A stretch of 64,000 nucleotides of DNA from assembly GCF_003254545.1 (NCBI RefSeq), contig NZ_QJRH01000066.1:1-64000 (forward strand), given 5' to 3'. The stretch is from Flavobacterium tistrianum. Its GTDB lineage: Bacteria > Bacteroidota > Bacteroidia > Flavobacteriales > Flavobacteriaceae. Positions 24,645 to 33,853 of the stretch are shown here, in pieces (the stretch's first letter is position 1; every line of letters starts with the position of its first letter). A program made the position numbers and the translations under genes. The notes under the pieces were generated by a model. The model searched no databases and was not told where the DNA came from. It was given only the letters and a program-made list of their open reading frames with translations.

Positions 24645-25466
24645 TTAAAATCTGCTATCAATAATAGATGCCATTTCTTTTTGAACTAATAACGCTTCTT
24701 CTCTAGCTTTTTCAGCAAAGTCTGTTCCTTTTGAAGCGTAGATAATCGCTCTTGCAGAATTTACTAAAAGACCAACTTTATCATTCATTCCGTATTTGCA
24801 AACTTCAGATAAGCTTCCACCTTGAGCACCAATTCCTGGAACTAATAAGAAACTGTCTGGAACAATTTTTCTAATTTCTGTAAAATATTCTGCTTTGGTT
24901 GCTCCAACAACATACATCAAGTTTTCGCTATTTTTCCAAGTTTTAGAAGTTTCTAGAACTTGTTTGTACAATTCCTTTCCATTTGTATTTAAAGTCTGAA
25001 AATCGAAAGCTCCTTCATTTGAAGTTAGAGCCAACATAATGGTATGTTTATTTTCGAAAGCCAAGAAAGGCTCAACAGAATCTTTTCCCATATAAGGTGC
25101 AACAGTTACACTATCAAAATTTAGATCTTCAAAAAAAGCTTTTGCATACATGCTCGAAGTATTCCCAATATCACCGCGTTTTGCATCTGCAATTGTAAAA
25201 ATATCAGGATAATTTTCGTTGATATAGTTAATTGTTTTTTGCAAAGATACCCATCCTTTTATTCCGTACGCCTCAAAAAAAGCTGTGTTTGGTTTGTATC
25301 CAACAGTCAAATCATGAGTGGCATCAATAATTGCTTTATTAAATTCGAAAATAGGATCTTCGGTTTCTAATAAATGCTGTGGAATTTTAGTCAGATCTGG
25401 ATCTAATCCAACGCATAAAAATGTTTTTTTTTGAAGAATTTGTTCGTGTAGTTGTTGTGTTGTCAT
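24645..25466 (-). CDS. pyrF: Orotidine-5'-phosphate decarboxylase
   Basis: 273 residues, the longer (type 2) form common in Bacteroidota. The catalytic block DAKRGD is at residues 94-99, with FLCVGLDPD near 16-24 for the start of the barrel and [10 protein letters not shown] near 201-210 for phosphate binding. Last step of de novo UMP synthesis, cytoplasmic. A lone gene here; the plus-strand stress cassette begins about 260 bp beyond its start, and prfA lies beyond that. Confidence 0.96.
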   Translation of the reverse strand: MTTQQLHEQILQKKTFLCVGLDPDLTKIPQHLLETEDPIFEFNKAIIDATHDLTVGYKPNTAFFEAYGIKGWVSLQKTINYINENYPDIFTIADAKRGDIGNTSSMYAKAFFEDLNFDSVTVAPYMGKDSVEPFLAFENKHTIMLALTSNEGAFDFQTLNTNGKELYKQVLETSKTWKNSENLMYVVGATKAEYFTEIRKIVPDSFLLVPGIGAQGGSLSEVCKYGMNDKVGLLVNSARAIIYASKGTDFAEKAREEALLVQKEMASIIDSRF

Positions 25467-25726
25467 ATTCTTTTTTACTTGTGCGGCAAAATTACAAATT
25501 ATAATGGTTAATTGTTGATGGTTTGTGGTTGATTGTTTATTGTTGGTGGCTAATTGTTGTTGGTGATTGTCAAGCTGAGCGGAGTCGAAGCCCTTTGTAC
25601 CCTTAGACTCCTCAACGTGACATTTATTTATGCCAACATTGAATTCTATAACATCTATAGAAAATTGTGTAATAGAAAAATTGGAATCAAAAGTAATTTT
25701 GAAAATAAACCATTAAAGAGACAATT

Positions 25727-26200
25727 ATGAGCCCAAATATTGGAATATCGCCAAAGAACTTAAAGAAAAGCGCTTCTATACTAGCTACGATTTTATCAAA
25801 TGAAATGACTTTGTACGTAAAAACAAGAAAATTTCATTGGAACATTTCCGGAAACAGTTTTATGGAACTGCACAAATTGTTTGAAGAACAGTACCGTGTT
25901 CTTGAAGCCCAAATTGATGAAATTGCAGAACGCATTAATCAACTGGGAGAAAAAACAATTGGAACGATGAAAGAGTTTATTGATAATTCAACCTTGAAAG
26001 AATCTCCTAAAGAATATGCTTCTCAAAAAGACATGCTATCTGAACTTTTAGAAAATCACGAACAGCTGGTAACAGAATTTAGAGATTATATTCCGGTTTT
26101 TGAAAACGAAACTAACGATGCTGGTTCTGCCGATTTTGTAACAGGATTGCTGCAGGAGCACGAAAAGATGGCTTGGATTCTTAGAAGATACCAAGTTTAG
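25727..26200 (+). CDS. dps: Dps-family ferritin-like DNA-protection protein
   Basis: 157 residues. Four-helix Dps fold: LATILSNEMTLYVKTRKFHWNISGNSFMELHKLFEEQY at 20-57 supplies the His and acidic residues of the intersubunit ferroxidase site (HWN, ELHKLFEEQY), and LLQEHEKMAWILRRY closes the last helix. Stores iron, removes peroxide and may coat DNA. First gene of a run of plus-strand stress genes up to 32.4 kb. The approximately 260 bp before it contain a short TG-rich repeat and a GCTGAGCGGAGTCGAAG-type dispersed repeat. Confidence 0.92.
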   Translation: MSPNIGISPKNLKKSASILATILSNEMTLYVKTRKFHWNISGNSFMELHKLFEEQYRVLEAQIDEIAERINQLGEKTIGTMKEFIDNSTLKESPKEYASQKDMLSELLENHEQLVTEFRDYIPVFENETNDAGSADFVTGLLQEHEKMAWILRRYQV

Positions 26201-26234
26201 TTATGAGTTATGAGTTATGAGTTATGAGTTATGA
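26200..26234 (+). repeat. Tandem heptamer repeat (GTTATGA) x5
   Basis: Five exact heptamers directly after the Dps stop codon. Copy number could vary between strains. Confidence 0.85.
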
Positions 26235-26356
26235 ATTTTTAATTTTTAAATCGAAAATGAAAATGAAAATTATGCAACAGTCAGAAAAATAAATGTAACA
26301 TGATGCTGACTTAAAATTTGCAATTTTACAATACATAAAAGCCTAAAAAAGATATT

Positions 26357-26542
26357 ATGAATACGACCGAGATAAAAGGAAACTGGAACGAGTTGAAAGG
26401 AAAACTAAAGCAAAAATATGCTGAGTTAACAGATGACGATTTGATGTTTGCTGAAGGAAAAGAAGACGAAATGTACGGAAAACTTCAGCAGAAACTGGGA
26501 AAAACAAAAGAGGAATTTCATCAAATCCTGTCAGAATTGTAA
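26357..26542 (+). CDS. CsbD-family stress protein
   Basis: 61 residues, highly charged, starting [20 protein letters not shown], the CsbD signature, with [20 protein letters not shown] following. Small soluble stress-induced protein of unknown mechanism, general-stress regulated in other bacteria. Ends before a strong hairpin at 26565. Confidence 0.9.
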   Translation: MNTTEIKGNWNELKGKLKQKYAELTDDDLMFAEGKEDEMYGKLQQKLGKTKEEFHQILSEL

Positions 26543-26564
26543 AACCTTGCAACTCAATCAGGGA

Positions 26565-26603
26565 AATACCGTCTAGTAAAAAATATTAGACGGTATTTTT
26601 TTG
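26565..26603 (+). terminator. Terminator of the csbD-like gene
   Basis: AATACCGTCTA / TAGACGGTATT stem with an A/T loop and T-run. Confidence 0.85.
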
Positions 26604-26700
26604 AAAATTTTATTTTAAAATCGTATTTTGACGTAATTCTATATCAATTAAAAGCAAAAACACCAAATAAAATAAGTATCTTTAACCAAATTTCTATAAA

Positions 26701-27252
26701 ATGAAACTATTTATAAAGTTCGACATTAATACTATTTGCTCTCTTTATTTAAAACAAAATCTGGAACAAAACAATGTAAATTTTACAACTCTAGGATTTG
26801 GAGAAATTGAGATTGAAGACAATCTTGATGCCGAAGCGCTGGAGAATTTAAAAAGCAAATTGGCTCCATGCGGTTTTGAAGTAGTTGAAAATCAAAAAAG
26901 TGTTTTAGTCCAAAAAATAAAAGATGCTATTATCGAGCTTGTATTTATGGATGATAACAATAATTACAAAAGTTCTGTGTTTTTGGCAGAAAAGCTAAAC
27001 CACAGTTACGGATATTTGTCTAATGTTTTCTCAGAAGTAACCTATTCTTCTATTGAAAACTTTATTATTTTACAGAAAATTGAAAGGGCAAAACAGCTGA
27101 TAATCATCAATGAAATGAGTCTGACAGAAATTGCTTTTTTACTCAATTATTCGAGTGTTGCGCATTTGAGTACTCAGTTTAAAAACACAACTGGAATTAC
27201 TCCATCTGCTTTTCAGAGAATTATTAAGAAACGAAGAGAAAATTTAAAATAA
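26701..27252 (+). CDS. Short AraC-type regulator with HMA-like N-terminal domain
   Basis: 183 residues. Residues 1-70 have the beta-alpha-beta pattern of a heavy-metal-associated fold but only one Cys (TICSLYLKQ), so the metal-binding CxxC pair is absent. Residues 100-180 are the AraC HTH pair, ending FLLNYSSVAHLSTQFKNTTGITPSAF. This short AraC architecture is frequent in Bacteroidota. It is 21 bp ahead of the response regulator and likely co-transcribed, so it may control this stress and two-component group. Confidence 0.85.
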   Translation: MKLFIKFDINTICSLYLKQNLEQNNVNFTTLGFGEIEIEDNLDAEALENLKSKLAPCGFEVVENQKSVLVQKIKDAIIELVFMDDNNNYKSSVFLAEKLNHSYGYLSNVFSEVTYSSIENFIILQKIERAKQLIIINEMSLTEIAFLLNYSSVAHLSTQFKNTTGITPSAFQRIIKKRRENLK

Positions 27253-27273
27253 AAACCCAAATACCACATTAAA

Positions 27274-27723
27274 ATGCAAAAAAACGCATTACACATTTTA
27301 TTGGCCGATGACGATGAAGATGACCGTCTTTTCTTTAAAGATGCTTTTGAAGAAATAAAAATTCAAACTAATGTAAGTTTTGTTCATGACGGTATGCAGC
27401 TTATGGATCATTTAATGAACAAAGACAATAAACTTCCTGATATTTTGTTTCTAGATTTAAACATGCCTAAGAAAACAGGTAAAGAATGTTTGATTGAAAT
27501 CAAAAAAACGGATCATTTAAAAGATATAATTATTGCCATTTACTCCACCTCTTCTTCTGAAGAAGATATTGAAGATACCTTTATCCAGGGCGCCAATATT
27601 TACATCAAAAAGCCAAGCGATTTCAATACGCTCAAAAAAATAATTAATGAAGTCGTGACTGTAAATTGGCATTATCATACTTCAGGTTTAAACCGTGATA
27701 ATTTTTTGCTGCGACTAAAATAA
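27274..27723 (+). CDS. Single-domain response regulator
   Basis: 149 residues, receiver domain only. ADDDEDD near 12-18 forms the acidic pocket, Asp61 in FLDLNMP is the phosphorylation site, YSTSS carries the switch Ser/Thr, and KKPSD the conserved Lys. No output domain, so it works by protein contact. Followed after 9 bp by the histidine kinase. Confidence 0.93.
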   Translation: MQKNALHILLADDDEDDRLFFKDAFEEIKIQTNVSFVHDGMQLMDHLMNKDNKLPDILFLDLNMPKKTGKECLIEIKKTDHLKDIIIAIYSTSSSEEDIEDTFIQGANIYIKKPSDFNTLKKIINEVVTVNWHYHTSGLNRDNFLLRLK

Positions 27724-27732
27724 AGGATACCA

Positions 27733-29520
27733 ATGAAGTGGATACCAAATTTTAATTCTTCAAACTCTTTGAGAGTTATTTTTGTAATCGCAGTTTTCAT
27801 TCTGTTATTTCTTTCTTCAATTGCTTACAAACATAACCAGGACTTGAATGAATCGAGCAAATTGGTTATGCACACATACGAGATCAACATCCAGCTCGAA
27901 CGATTAATGTCGGCGATTAAAGATGCAGAAACGGGTCAGCGAGGATATATTATCACGCGAAATGCCCGTTTTTTGACTCCGTATATTTATTCCCGAGACA
28001 AGGTAAATACTTCTTTTATTACCTTAAAAAAACTAACCGCTGATAATCCGATACAGCAAAAAAACCTTCAAAAACTTTTCAAGCTCATTACCCTACGTTT
28101 TGTTTCTTTCGAAAATTGCCTAAAATACAGTGATCCAAAAACATACGACAAAAGAAAATTGGACAATCATATGTTTGGCGGGCGTATTTTAATGGAAAAC
28201 ATCCGATTTAAGGTAGACGAAATGAATGATATTGAGAAAGATTTCTTAAAGAAAAGACTTAAAATTTATGATTCTGAAATCTCTTTAAGTCCGCTGTTTT
28301 CGATTTCATTGTTCTTGGTGGCTTTGAGTTTTATTTTATTGGCTTATCGTCAAATTAGCCGTGATTTTGAGCGTTTGAAAGTATTCAATAAAAGACTTCT
28401 TATTTCTAGCGGTTTAATTTCTGAATCTGAAAATATTGGAAAATTTAGCACTTGGCAATGGGATTTGGATTCTGATAAAATTGATTTTTCAGACAACCAA
28501 TTCCGATTATTAGGTCTTGAGCCAAAATCTTTTGCTCCTAATAAAGCCACACTTATCAAATATGTTCACCCAGACGACAAAGAATCTGTTGCCAAAGCAA
28601 TAGACGGAATTGTAGAAAAGAAACATCTTCCGTTTGTGTATTACAAAATTGTGCGTCCTGATTTTGAAGTCCGTTATTTTAAAACAACAGGTAAATTGGT
28701 AACAGATCAGCAAGGCAGTAAAATTTTGCTGGGAATCAATTTTGATATTACAGACGAACATCTTCTAAATATCGAACTTCAGGAACGAAATAAAGAACTG
28801 GAGAAAAGCAATAAAGAATTGGCTTCTTTTAACCATGTAGCTAGTCACGATTTGCAGGAACCTCTCAGAAAAATACAGACTTTTATTTCGAGAGTTTCAA
28901 GTGCAGATAAAGAAGTGATGTCTGAAAGTGGAAAAAATTATATTACCAAAATCGAAAGTTCGGCTAAAAGAATGCGTGTTTTAATAGACGATCTTCTTTT
29001 GTTTTCACGAACCAATACAACCAAGAAGGAATTCATTAAAATGAATCTTAATGAACTTTTGGACAACGCAGAATCTGAATTGGGCGAAGTAATTGAAGAA
29101 AAGAAAGCCGTAATTCAGCGCATTGGCAAACTTCCGAAGCTTTCTGTAATTCCGTATCAGATTGAACAACTATTTATCAATTTAATTGGAAATTCATTAA
29201 AGTATAGTCAGCCCGATGTAAATCCTGAAATTTCTATTTCGAGCGAAAAAGTAAGTTCTGCCGATTATCCAGAAATATTAGAACAGTCTATAAAGAAGTA
29301 TCACAAAATTACTTTTACAGACAACGGAATGGGATTTGACCCGCAGTTTAAAGAAACAATTTTTATTCTTTTTCAGCGTCTGCATTCCAAAACAGATTAC
29401 CCGGGAACCGGAATCGGATTAGCGATCTGTAAGAAGATTGTAGAGAATCATAAAGGATATATTACAGCCGATAGCACTTTAGGAAAAGGCTCAGTATTTA
29501 CGGTATTTCTGCCAGACTAA
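27733..29520 (+). CDS. Hybrid-free sensor histidine kinase: CHASE3, PAS, HisKA, HATPase
   Basis: 595 residues. TM1 at 14-32, periplasmic CHASE3-type helical sensor 35-175 (SAIKDAETGQRGYIITRN is the hallmark), TM2 near 180-205 (LFSISLFLVALSFILLAY), PAS/PAC domain 225-340, HisKA with His372 in ASHDLQEPLRKIQTF, then HATPase with N box NLIGNSLKYS, G1 box FTDNGMGFDP and G2 GTGIGLAICKKI. Phosphodonor for the response regulator 9 bp upstream. Terminated by the hairpin at 29543. Confidence 0.95.
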   Translation: MKWIPNFNSSNSLRVIFVIAVFILLFLSSIAYKHNQDLNESSKLVMHTYEINIQLERLMSAIKDAETGQRGYIITRNARFLTPYIYSRDKVNTSFITLKKLTADNPIQQKNLQKLFKLITLRFVSFENCLKYSDPKTYDKRKLDNHMFGGRILMENIRFKVDEMNDIEKDFLKKRLKIYDSEISLSPLFSISLFLVALSFILLAYRQISRDFERLKVFNKRLLISSGLISESENIGKFSTWQWDLDSDKIDFSDNQFRLLGLEPKSFAPNKATLIKYVHPDDKESVAKAIDGIVEKKHLPFVYYKIVRPDFEVRYFKTTGKLVTDQQGSKILLGINFDITDEHLLNIELQERNKELEKSNKELASFNHVASHDLQEPLRKIQTFISRVSSADKEVMSESGKNYITKIESSAKRMRVLIDDLLLFSRTNTTKKEFIKMNLNELLDNAESELGEVIEEKKAVIQRIGKLPKLSVIPYQIEQLFINLIGNSLKYSQPDVNPEISISSEKVSSADYPEILEQSIKKYHKITFTDNGMGFDPQFKETIFILFQRLHSKTDYPGTGIGLAICKKIVENHKGYITADSTLGKGSVFTVFLPD

Positions 29521-29542
29521 ACTTCATTAAAAAACCACATAA

Positions 29543-29592
29543 AAAACGTTATATAAACCTGCTATGGGAATTATATAACGTTTCTTTTTTAT
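29543..29592 (+). terminator. Terminator of the two-component operon
   Basis: AACGTTATATAA / TTATATAACGTT stem with a 13-nt loop, then T-rich sequence. Confidence 0.8.
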
Positions 29593-29654
29593 GCTGTAAA
29601 GTAAAATCTTTCATTCGTTAGCATCTTTGTAATGTAATACTTTAGGAAGTAATA

Positions 29655-30224
29655 ATGAAAGCAATTCCCCCTTTGAAGGCTACATATTTTAGAGTCTTTT
29701 TCTTATTCGTATTAGTATTCTGTGCGACGTCTTGCAGAAAAATTAATCCGATTGAAAACACTTTAAAGAATCAAGCTTTTGCAAAAAATGACAGAGAAGA
29801 AACAGAAGTCTTTTTTTTTATTTCAACGGCGAATATTAGCAAATCTATTATTTCAAAAAGTCAAATTGCACAACAAAAAAGTTCAGATATAATTGTTCAG
29901 GAATTAAGCAAAAGAATAGAAATTCAAGAAAATCAATTGCTGGAAGCGATAACCAAGATGGCAACATCAAAGCTCATTGTCATTACTGAAATAAATGCCA
30001 CGCACAAAAGAGACCTGTACAACCTCATTGATGCAAGTAATAACAATTTTAATATTATCTATTTAGATGCAGTGACAGACGCAATCTGCAACCAGATTGA
30101 GTTACTCGAGACAATTTCTAGAGAAACAAATGATAAAGAAATTCTCGAACTGGTTCTAAGATTTTTGCCCGAACAATATAAACTCTTAAGAGAGACTGAA
30201 CGAATAAAAAAACAAAATCAATAA
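29655..30224 (+). CDS. DUF4142-like lipoprotein
   Basis: 189 residues. Lipoprotein leader with CATSC (Cys27). Helical mature domain like the ferritin-like DUF4142 family: FFISTANISKSIISKSQIAQQKSSD, IVQELSKRIEIQENQLLEAI, then DLYNLIDA and YLDAVTDAICNQIELLETISRET. Members are typically found in envelope-stress gene groups of Bacteroidota. Opens the second half of the cassette and is followed after 36 bp by a beta-barrel gene. Confidence 0.78.
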   Translation: MKAIPPLKATYFRVFFLFVLVFCATSCRKINPIENTLKNQAFAKNDREETEVFFFISTANISKSIISKSQIAQQKSSDIIVQELSKRIEIQENQLLEAITKMATSKLIVITEINATHKRDLYNLIDASNNNFNIIYLDAVTDAICNQIELLETISRETNDKEILELVLRFLPEQYKLLRETERIKKQNQ

Positions 30225-30260
30225 ACGCCTATTATCTATCTATTAACTAAAATTTTTACT

Positions 30261-30908
30261 ATGAAATTACAAGCCAAATTTTTATCCGCCTTAACACTTT
30301 TTTTAACAGCATCATTCGGAATGCTGCACGCTCAAAACAATAATGTAGATACCGAATTCGGTGTAAAAGGAGGATTCAACATGTCTAACCTATATGGTAG
30401 CGGAGACGATGTAGATGACAACAATATTTTATACGGGTTTAATGCTGGGGTTTACGCCACACTTCCTATTTCAGATTTCGTTGCCATTCAGCCAGAGCTT
30501 TTGTTTACCACAAAAGGTTCAAAATTAGAGTACAACAGCGCTTTTGCAAGTGGGGATGCAAAATTTAGACTGAACTATATTGAGCTTCCGCTTTTAGTGA
30601 GAGTTAATGTTACTAAAAACTTTAACATTCACGCCGGTGGTTATGCTTCCTATCTAGTAAGTTCTAAAGTAAGCGGAAACGGTACGGTTGATTTTGACCA
30701 AGATATTGACACAGATGATTTAAACAAATTTGACGCAGGTATTTCTGCAGGTGTTGGAGTAGATTTTAATCCAATCAGCATAGGATTGCGTTACAATTAT
30801 GGTTTGACGACTGTAGGTAAAGAAAGAACTGTTGCGGGAACTACATACACGTTTCCTGATGCAAAAAATAGCAACCTGACATTATATCTTTCTTACAAGT
30901 TAAACTAA
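30261..30908 (+). CDS. Outer-membrane beta-barrel protein (porin family, PF13568-like)
   Basis: 215 residues. Signal peptide ending MLHAQ, then eight or so amphipathic beta-strands: FGVKGGFNMSNLYG, YGFNAGVYATLPIS, VAIQPELLFTTKG, LNYIELPLLVRVN, FNIHAGGYASYLVS, DAGISAGVGVDF, ISIGLRYNYGLT, and a final strand ending SYKLN with aromatic or aliphatic closing residues. Small barrel of the OmpW/OprF-like type. Part of the stress run; ligand unknown. Confidence 0.9.
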   Translation: MKLQAKFLSALTLFLTASFGMLHAQNNNVDTEFGVKGGFNMSNLYGSGDDVDDNNILYGFNAGVYATLPISDFVAIQPELLFTTKGSKLEYNSAFASGDAKFRLNYIELPLLVRVNVTKNFNIHAGGYASYLVSSKVSGNGTVDFDQDIDTDDLNKFDAGISAGVGVDFNPISIGLRYNYGLTTVGKERTVAGTTYTFPDAKNSNLTLYLSYKLN

Positions 30909-30943
30909 ACAAGAATTGATTATTAACCGCTAAAATAAAAACC

Positions 30944-31096
30944 ATGTCAAACTTATTATATACCATCGCAGTGATTCTGGTAATACTTTGGGCTCTTGGG
31001 TTCTTTGTTTACAGTTTCGGAAGCATTATCCATATTCTGCTCGTAATTGCCATTATTGCCGTATTGCTTCGACTAATTAAAGGGCGAGAAGTTTAA
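30944..31096 (+). CDS. lmo0937-type small membrane protein
   Basis: 50 residues, starting MSNLLYTIAVILVILWALGF and ending RLIKGREV, with two transmembrane helices. This matches the lmo0937/DUF5670 family of tiny membrane proteins found with stress genes. Spacing 35 bp from the barrel gene and 60 bp to the YtxH gene supports one transcript. Function unknown. Confidence 0.85.
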   Translation: MSNLLYTIAVILVILWALGFFVYSFGSIIHILLVIAIIAVLLRLIKGREV

Positions 31097-31156
31097 AAAT
31101 CACAATTTATTAAATCAACAAATTATTAAATATTAATCCATTTAAAATTTATTATT

Positions 31157-31441
31157 ATGAAAACTAGCACAACAATTTTAGGAATTTTAGGAGCCGCAGC
31201 GGCGGGAGCAGCAATAGGTGTTTTATTTGCACCAGACAAAGGGTCAAACACAAGAAAAAAAATCAAAGATAAATCAAAAGATTACGGAGATAACTTGAAA
31301 ACAAAATTTGATGGCATCGTAAACACAATCACTTCAAACGGTAAAGAAATTATCGAAGAAGGAAAATCTAAACTTAACCAAGTTAAAGAAGATTACAACA
31401 CGCTGAAAGACGATGTTAAAACAGTAAAATCAAACTATTAA
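31157..31441 (+). CDS. YtxH-domain protein
   Basis: 94 residues. GILGAAAAGAAIGVLFAPDKGSNTRKKI at the N-terminus is the YtxH hallmark: a glycine/alanine-rich membrane segment followed by APxxGxxTR. The rest is a lysine-rich amphipathic helix (KSKLNQVKEDYNTLKDDVKT). Membrane-associated, general-stress type. Confidence 0.92.
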   Translation: MKTSTTILGILGAAAAGAAIGVLFAPDKGSNTRKKIKDKSKDYGDNLKTKFDGIVNTITSNGKEIIEEGKSKLNQVKEDYNTLKDDVKTVKSNY

Positions 31442-31492
31442 TAGCACGAAAGTATTAATTAGTGAAATTTTCAAACCATAAAACCCTATATC

Positions 31493-31852
31493 ATGGAACC
31501 AAATGCAACAACAAACGAGAATTTAAATCTTTATGAAAAAGCAGAAAACTATGCTAAAACAAGTTTAGAATTACTAAAACTAAAAACAGTGTGTTCTGTT
31601 GCCGATGGTGCTTCATCATTAGCTTCAAAGATAGCGATTGGTATTGTTGTTGCATTTTTCACTTTGTTCCTAAATATCGGGATTAGTTTATGGATTGGTA
31701 AAGAACTTGGAGAGTATTACTACGGCTTTTTTATCATGGCGCTATTTTATCTTATTCTAGTGATTGTTGTGGTAAAATCACATCATAAATTGATAAAAAC
31801 TCCAATTGGAAATACAATTATCTCCAGTATTTTAAAAGAAACAAAAAACTGA
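31493..31852 (+). CDS. Holin-X/DUF1469-like membrane protein
   Basis: 119 residues, with two transmembrane helices (ASKIAIGIVVAFFTLFLNIGISLWIGK and YYGFFIMALFYLILVIVVVK) between charged ends. Pattern of the Actinobacterial-holin-X / YqjE-like family that accompanies YtxH and YqjD in stress clusters. Not evidence for a prophage; no phage genes are nearby. Confidence 0.8.
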   Translation: MEPNATTNENLNLYEKAENYAKTSLELLKLKTVCSVADGASSLASKIAIGIVVAFFTLFLNIGISLWIGKELGEYYYGFFIMALFYLILVIVVVKSHHKLIKTPIGNTIISSILKETKN

Positions 31853-31880
31853 TTTAACTCATTAATAAACATAAAAGACT

Positions 31881-32252
31881 ATGGAAGCCATTTACAATAT
31901 TGATCAGTTAAATCGAAAAATTGAGGAATTAGAAGTTCGCCAAGATACAGAATGGTGCGCGATAAAAGACCATATCGACGAAATTAAAGATAATCTAAAG
32001 CCGATAAACCTGATACGCAATACGGTTGAAGAAATCAACGAAACGGTTGGTTTTAAAAGCCATATCGCTCAATCGGCAATCAGTATCGGAATTGGCTATC
32101 TGGCCAAAAGATTTATTGTCGGAAAAGGCGATTCGATGTTCAAAGGAATCCTTGGTTCTATCGTTCAGCTTATTGTAACCAATCTAGTTTCGAAACCTCA
32201 TCATGAATCTTCTGAAGATGAATCATCACAATATGAACCGTCTAGAGAGTAA
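31881..32252 (+). CDS. Hypothetical protein of the stress cassette, partner of the holin-like protein
   Basis: 123 residues. N-terminal coiled coil (DQLNRKIEELEVRQDTEW, IKDHIDEIKDNLKPINLIR), then a glycine-rich hydrophobic segment (AISIGIGYLAKRFIVGKG and FKGILGSIVQLIVTNLV) and an acidic tail. YqjK/phage-holin-associated style; 28 bp behind the holin-like gene. Exact function unknown. Confidence 0.78.
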   Translation: MEAIYNIDQLNRKIEELEVRQDTEWCAIKDHIDEIKDNLKPINLIRNTVEEINETVGFKSHIAQSAISIGIGYLAKRFIVGKGDSMFKGILGSIVQLIVTNLVSKPHHESSEDESSQYEPSRE

Positions 32253-32276
32253 TTTGTCTAACTTAATTTAATTATT

Positions 32277-32375
32277 ATGGAAAAGCTTAGCGAAATAGTA
32301 ATAAAAAATGGTGTATACGTTTACTCGAATCTATATAAATGTTTGGAATATACTAGAGTATTTTTAGGCGTCTAA
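32277..32375 (+). CDS. Possible 32-residue peptide at the end of the stress cassette
   Basis: ATG at 32277 opens 32 codons, beginning MEKLSEIVIKNGVYVYSNLY. It starts 24 bp after the previous stop with the same TTATTATG-like context as other starts in the cassette. No homology known; could be chance. Confidence 0.3.
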   Translation: MEKLSEIVIKNGVYVYSNLYKCLEYTRVFLGV

Positions 32376-32440
32376 TCTCATCATACGTTTTTGGGGAAAC
32401 GGTTGATGGGAGTAAGACCTTCACTATATATTTTTTTAAG

Positions 32441-32580
32441 GGACAAAGCGACAGAGGTACAAAGGCTCTTTCCTTTGGCTCTAAAACTAAATAAAAAAGC
32501 TGAACTTTTAGTTCAGCTTTTTTATTTTATAACGCCAGAGGGAAAAACCTCTGCCCCTTTGTTACTTTGTCTCTTTGAAC
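32441..32580. repeat. Inverted dispersed repeat with bidirectional terminator
   Basis: GGGACAAAGCGACAGAGG... on the left and CCTCTGCCCCTTTGTTACTT on the right are an inverted pair of the ACAAAG family. Between them lies the hairpin at 32493-32528. Confidence 0.7.
32493..32528. terminator. Bidirectional terminator between the stress cassette and prfA
   Basis: AAAAAAGCTGAACT / AGTTCAGCTTTTTT stem, 3-nt loop. A-run and T-run on both sides suit the two converging genes. Confidence 0.88.
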
Positions 32581-32595
32581 CTAAGAAGTTTACGT

Positions 32596-33672
32596 TTAGT
32601 AAACTTCAGAAGCCTCTTTCAATTTCTCCATGTTATTAACCAACTGAAGCTCAGAAACGATTTTCTGAATATCACCATTCATGATGTTTCCTAAATCGTA
32701 AAGCGTTAAACCAATACGGTGATCGGTTACACGACCTTGCGCGTAGTTGTACGTACGGATTTTAGCCGAACGGTCTCCAGAACTTACCTGAGAACTACGT
32801 TTTTTAGCATCCTCTTCCTGCTTTTTGGCCAATTCCATTTCGTACAAACGAGAACGCAATACCATTAAAGCTTTATCTTTATTCTTGTGCTGCGATTTTT
32901 CATCCTGACATTGCGCCACCAAACCTGTTGGAATGTGCGTTAAACGTACAGCCGATTTCGTTGTATTTACCGATTGTCCTCCAGGTCCAGACGAACAGAA
33001 GAAATCTACACGAACATCGTTCATATCTACCTGAACATCAAACTCCTCTGCTTCTGGCAAAACCATAACCGTTGCAGCCGATGTATGCACACGACCTTGA
33101 GTTTCTGTCTGCGGAACACGCTGTACACGGTGAACACCCGCCTCAAACTTCAAAGTTCCGTATACATCTTCTCCAGTAACCTCAAAAATAACCTCTTTGA
33201 AACCTCCAGAAGTACCTTCGTTCATATCTACTACAGATGATCTCCATCCCATAGATTCGCAATATTTCGTGTACATTCTGAATAAGTCACCTGCAAAAAT
33301 ACTCGCTTCGTCCCCACCCGTTCCGGCGCGAATCTCCACCATAACGTTTTTCGCGTCTTCAGGATCTTTAGGAATAAGCATAAATTTGATTTCCTCCTCC
33401 AATTCTGGCAGACGTTCTTTTGCTTCATCCAATTGCATTTTGGCCATTTCCACCATTTCAGCATCACTTCCGTCAGCAATAATTTCGTTTGCTTCGTCGA
33501 TGTTTGCTAAAATTATGATGTACTCTTCTCTCTTTTCAACAAGCGCTTTTATCCCTTTATATTCTTGGTTAAGCTGCTTATAACGTTTTTGATCAGAAAT
33601 AACATCCGGCTGAATAATCAAATCCGAAATCTCATCGAAACGCTGCTTTACATATTGAAGTCTATCTAACAT
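32596..33672 (-). CDS. prfA: Peptide chain release factor 1
   Basis: 358 residues, standard length. The GGQ loop is in [20 protein letters not shown] near 230-250. The codon-recognition motif PxT is present as PQT within [20 protein letters not shown] near 183-203, so it is RF1 (UAA/UAG) and not RF2. Cytoplasmic, releases peptides at stop codons. Minus strand, converging with the stress cassette. Confidence 0.97.
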   Translation of the reverse strand: MLDRLQYVKQRFDEISDLIIQPDVISDQKRYKQLNQEYKGIKALVEKREEYIIILANIDEANEIIADGSDAEMVEMAKMQLDEAKERLPELEEEIKFMLIPKDPEDAKNVMVEIRAGTGGDEASIFAGDLFRMYTKYCESMGWRSSVVDMNEGTSGGFKEVIFEVTGEDVYGTLKFEAGVHRVQRVPQTETQGRVHTSAATVMVLPEAEEFDVQVDMNDVRVDFFCSSGPGGQSVNTTKSAVRLTHIPTGLVAQCQDEKSQHKNKDKALMVLRSRLYEMELAKKQEEDAKKRSSQVSSGDRSAKIRTYNYAQGRVTDHRIGLTLYDLGNIMNGDIQKIVSELQLVNNMEKLKEASEVY

Positions 33673-33800
33673 TTTCTAATTCCTTTTATTGGACGGCAAA
33701 ATTACAAAATTTTTATCGAAAATTCTAGTGTTCATTTTTTAGGGAATTTAAGTTGAATATTTGGTGGAATTGTAATGATTTTCTAGGAGCTAATTCCCGT

Positions 33801-33853
33801 CCCGATAGCTATCGGGATTACAATCTTTTGTGCCGAACCCCGGCACAAAAGGA
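33801..33853. repeat. Two adjacent palindromes (CCCGATAGCTATCGGG and CTTTTGTGCCG...CGGCACAAAAG)
   Basis: A perfect 16-bp palindrome at 33801-33816 and a second hairpin at 33825-33853. The first is shared with 7552 and, with changes, 5637 and 23296. The rest of 33673-34115 shows no gene; a TATGTTTG -7 box at 34079 serves the next gene. Confidence 0.75.

Noticed and set aside
26200-26234. CRISPR array
   Set aside because: Seven-base units without spacers and no cas genes in the window.
31493-32252. Prophage remnant suggested by the holin-like protein
   Set aside because: Neighbours are CsbD, YtxH and DUF4142 stress genes; no structural, lysis or integrase genes.
32391-32639. Open frame of 82 codons between the stress cassette and prfA
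   Set aside because: Lies in inverted repeats and the bidirectional terminator and overlaps the prfA end.
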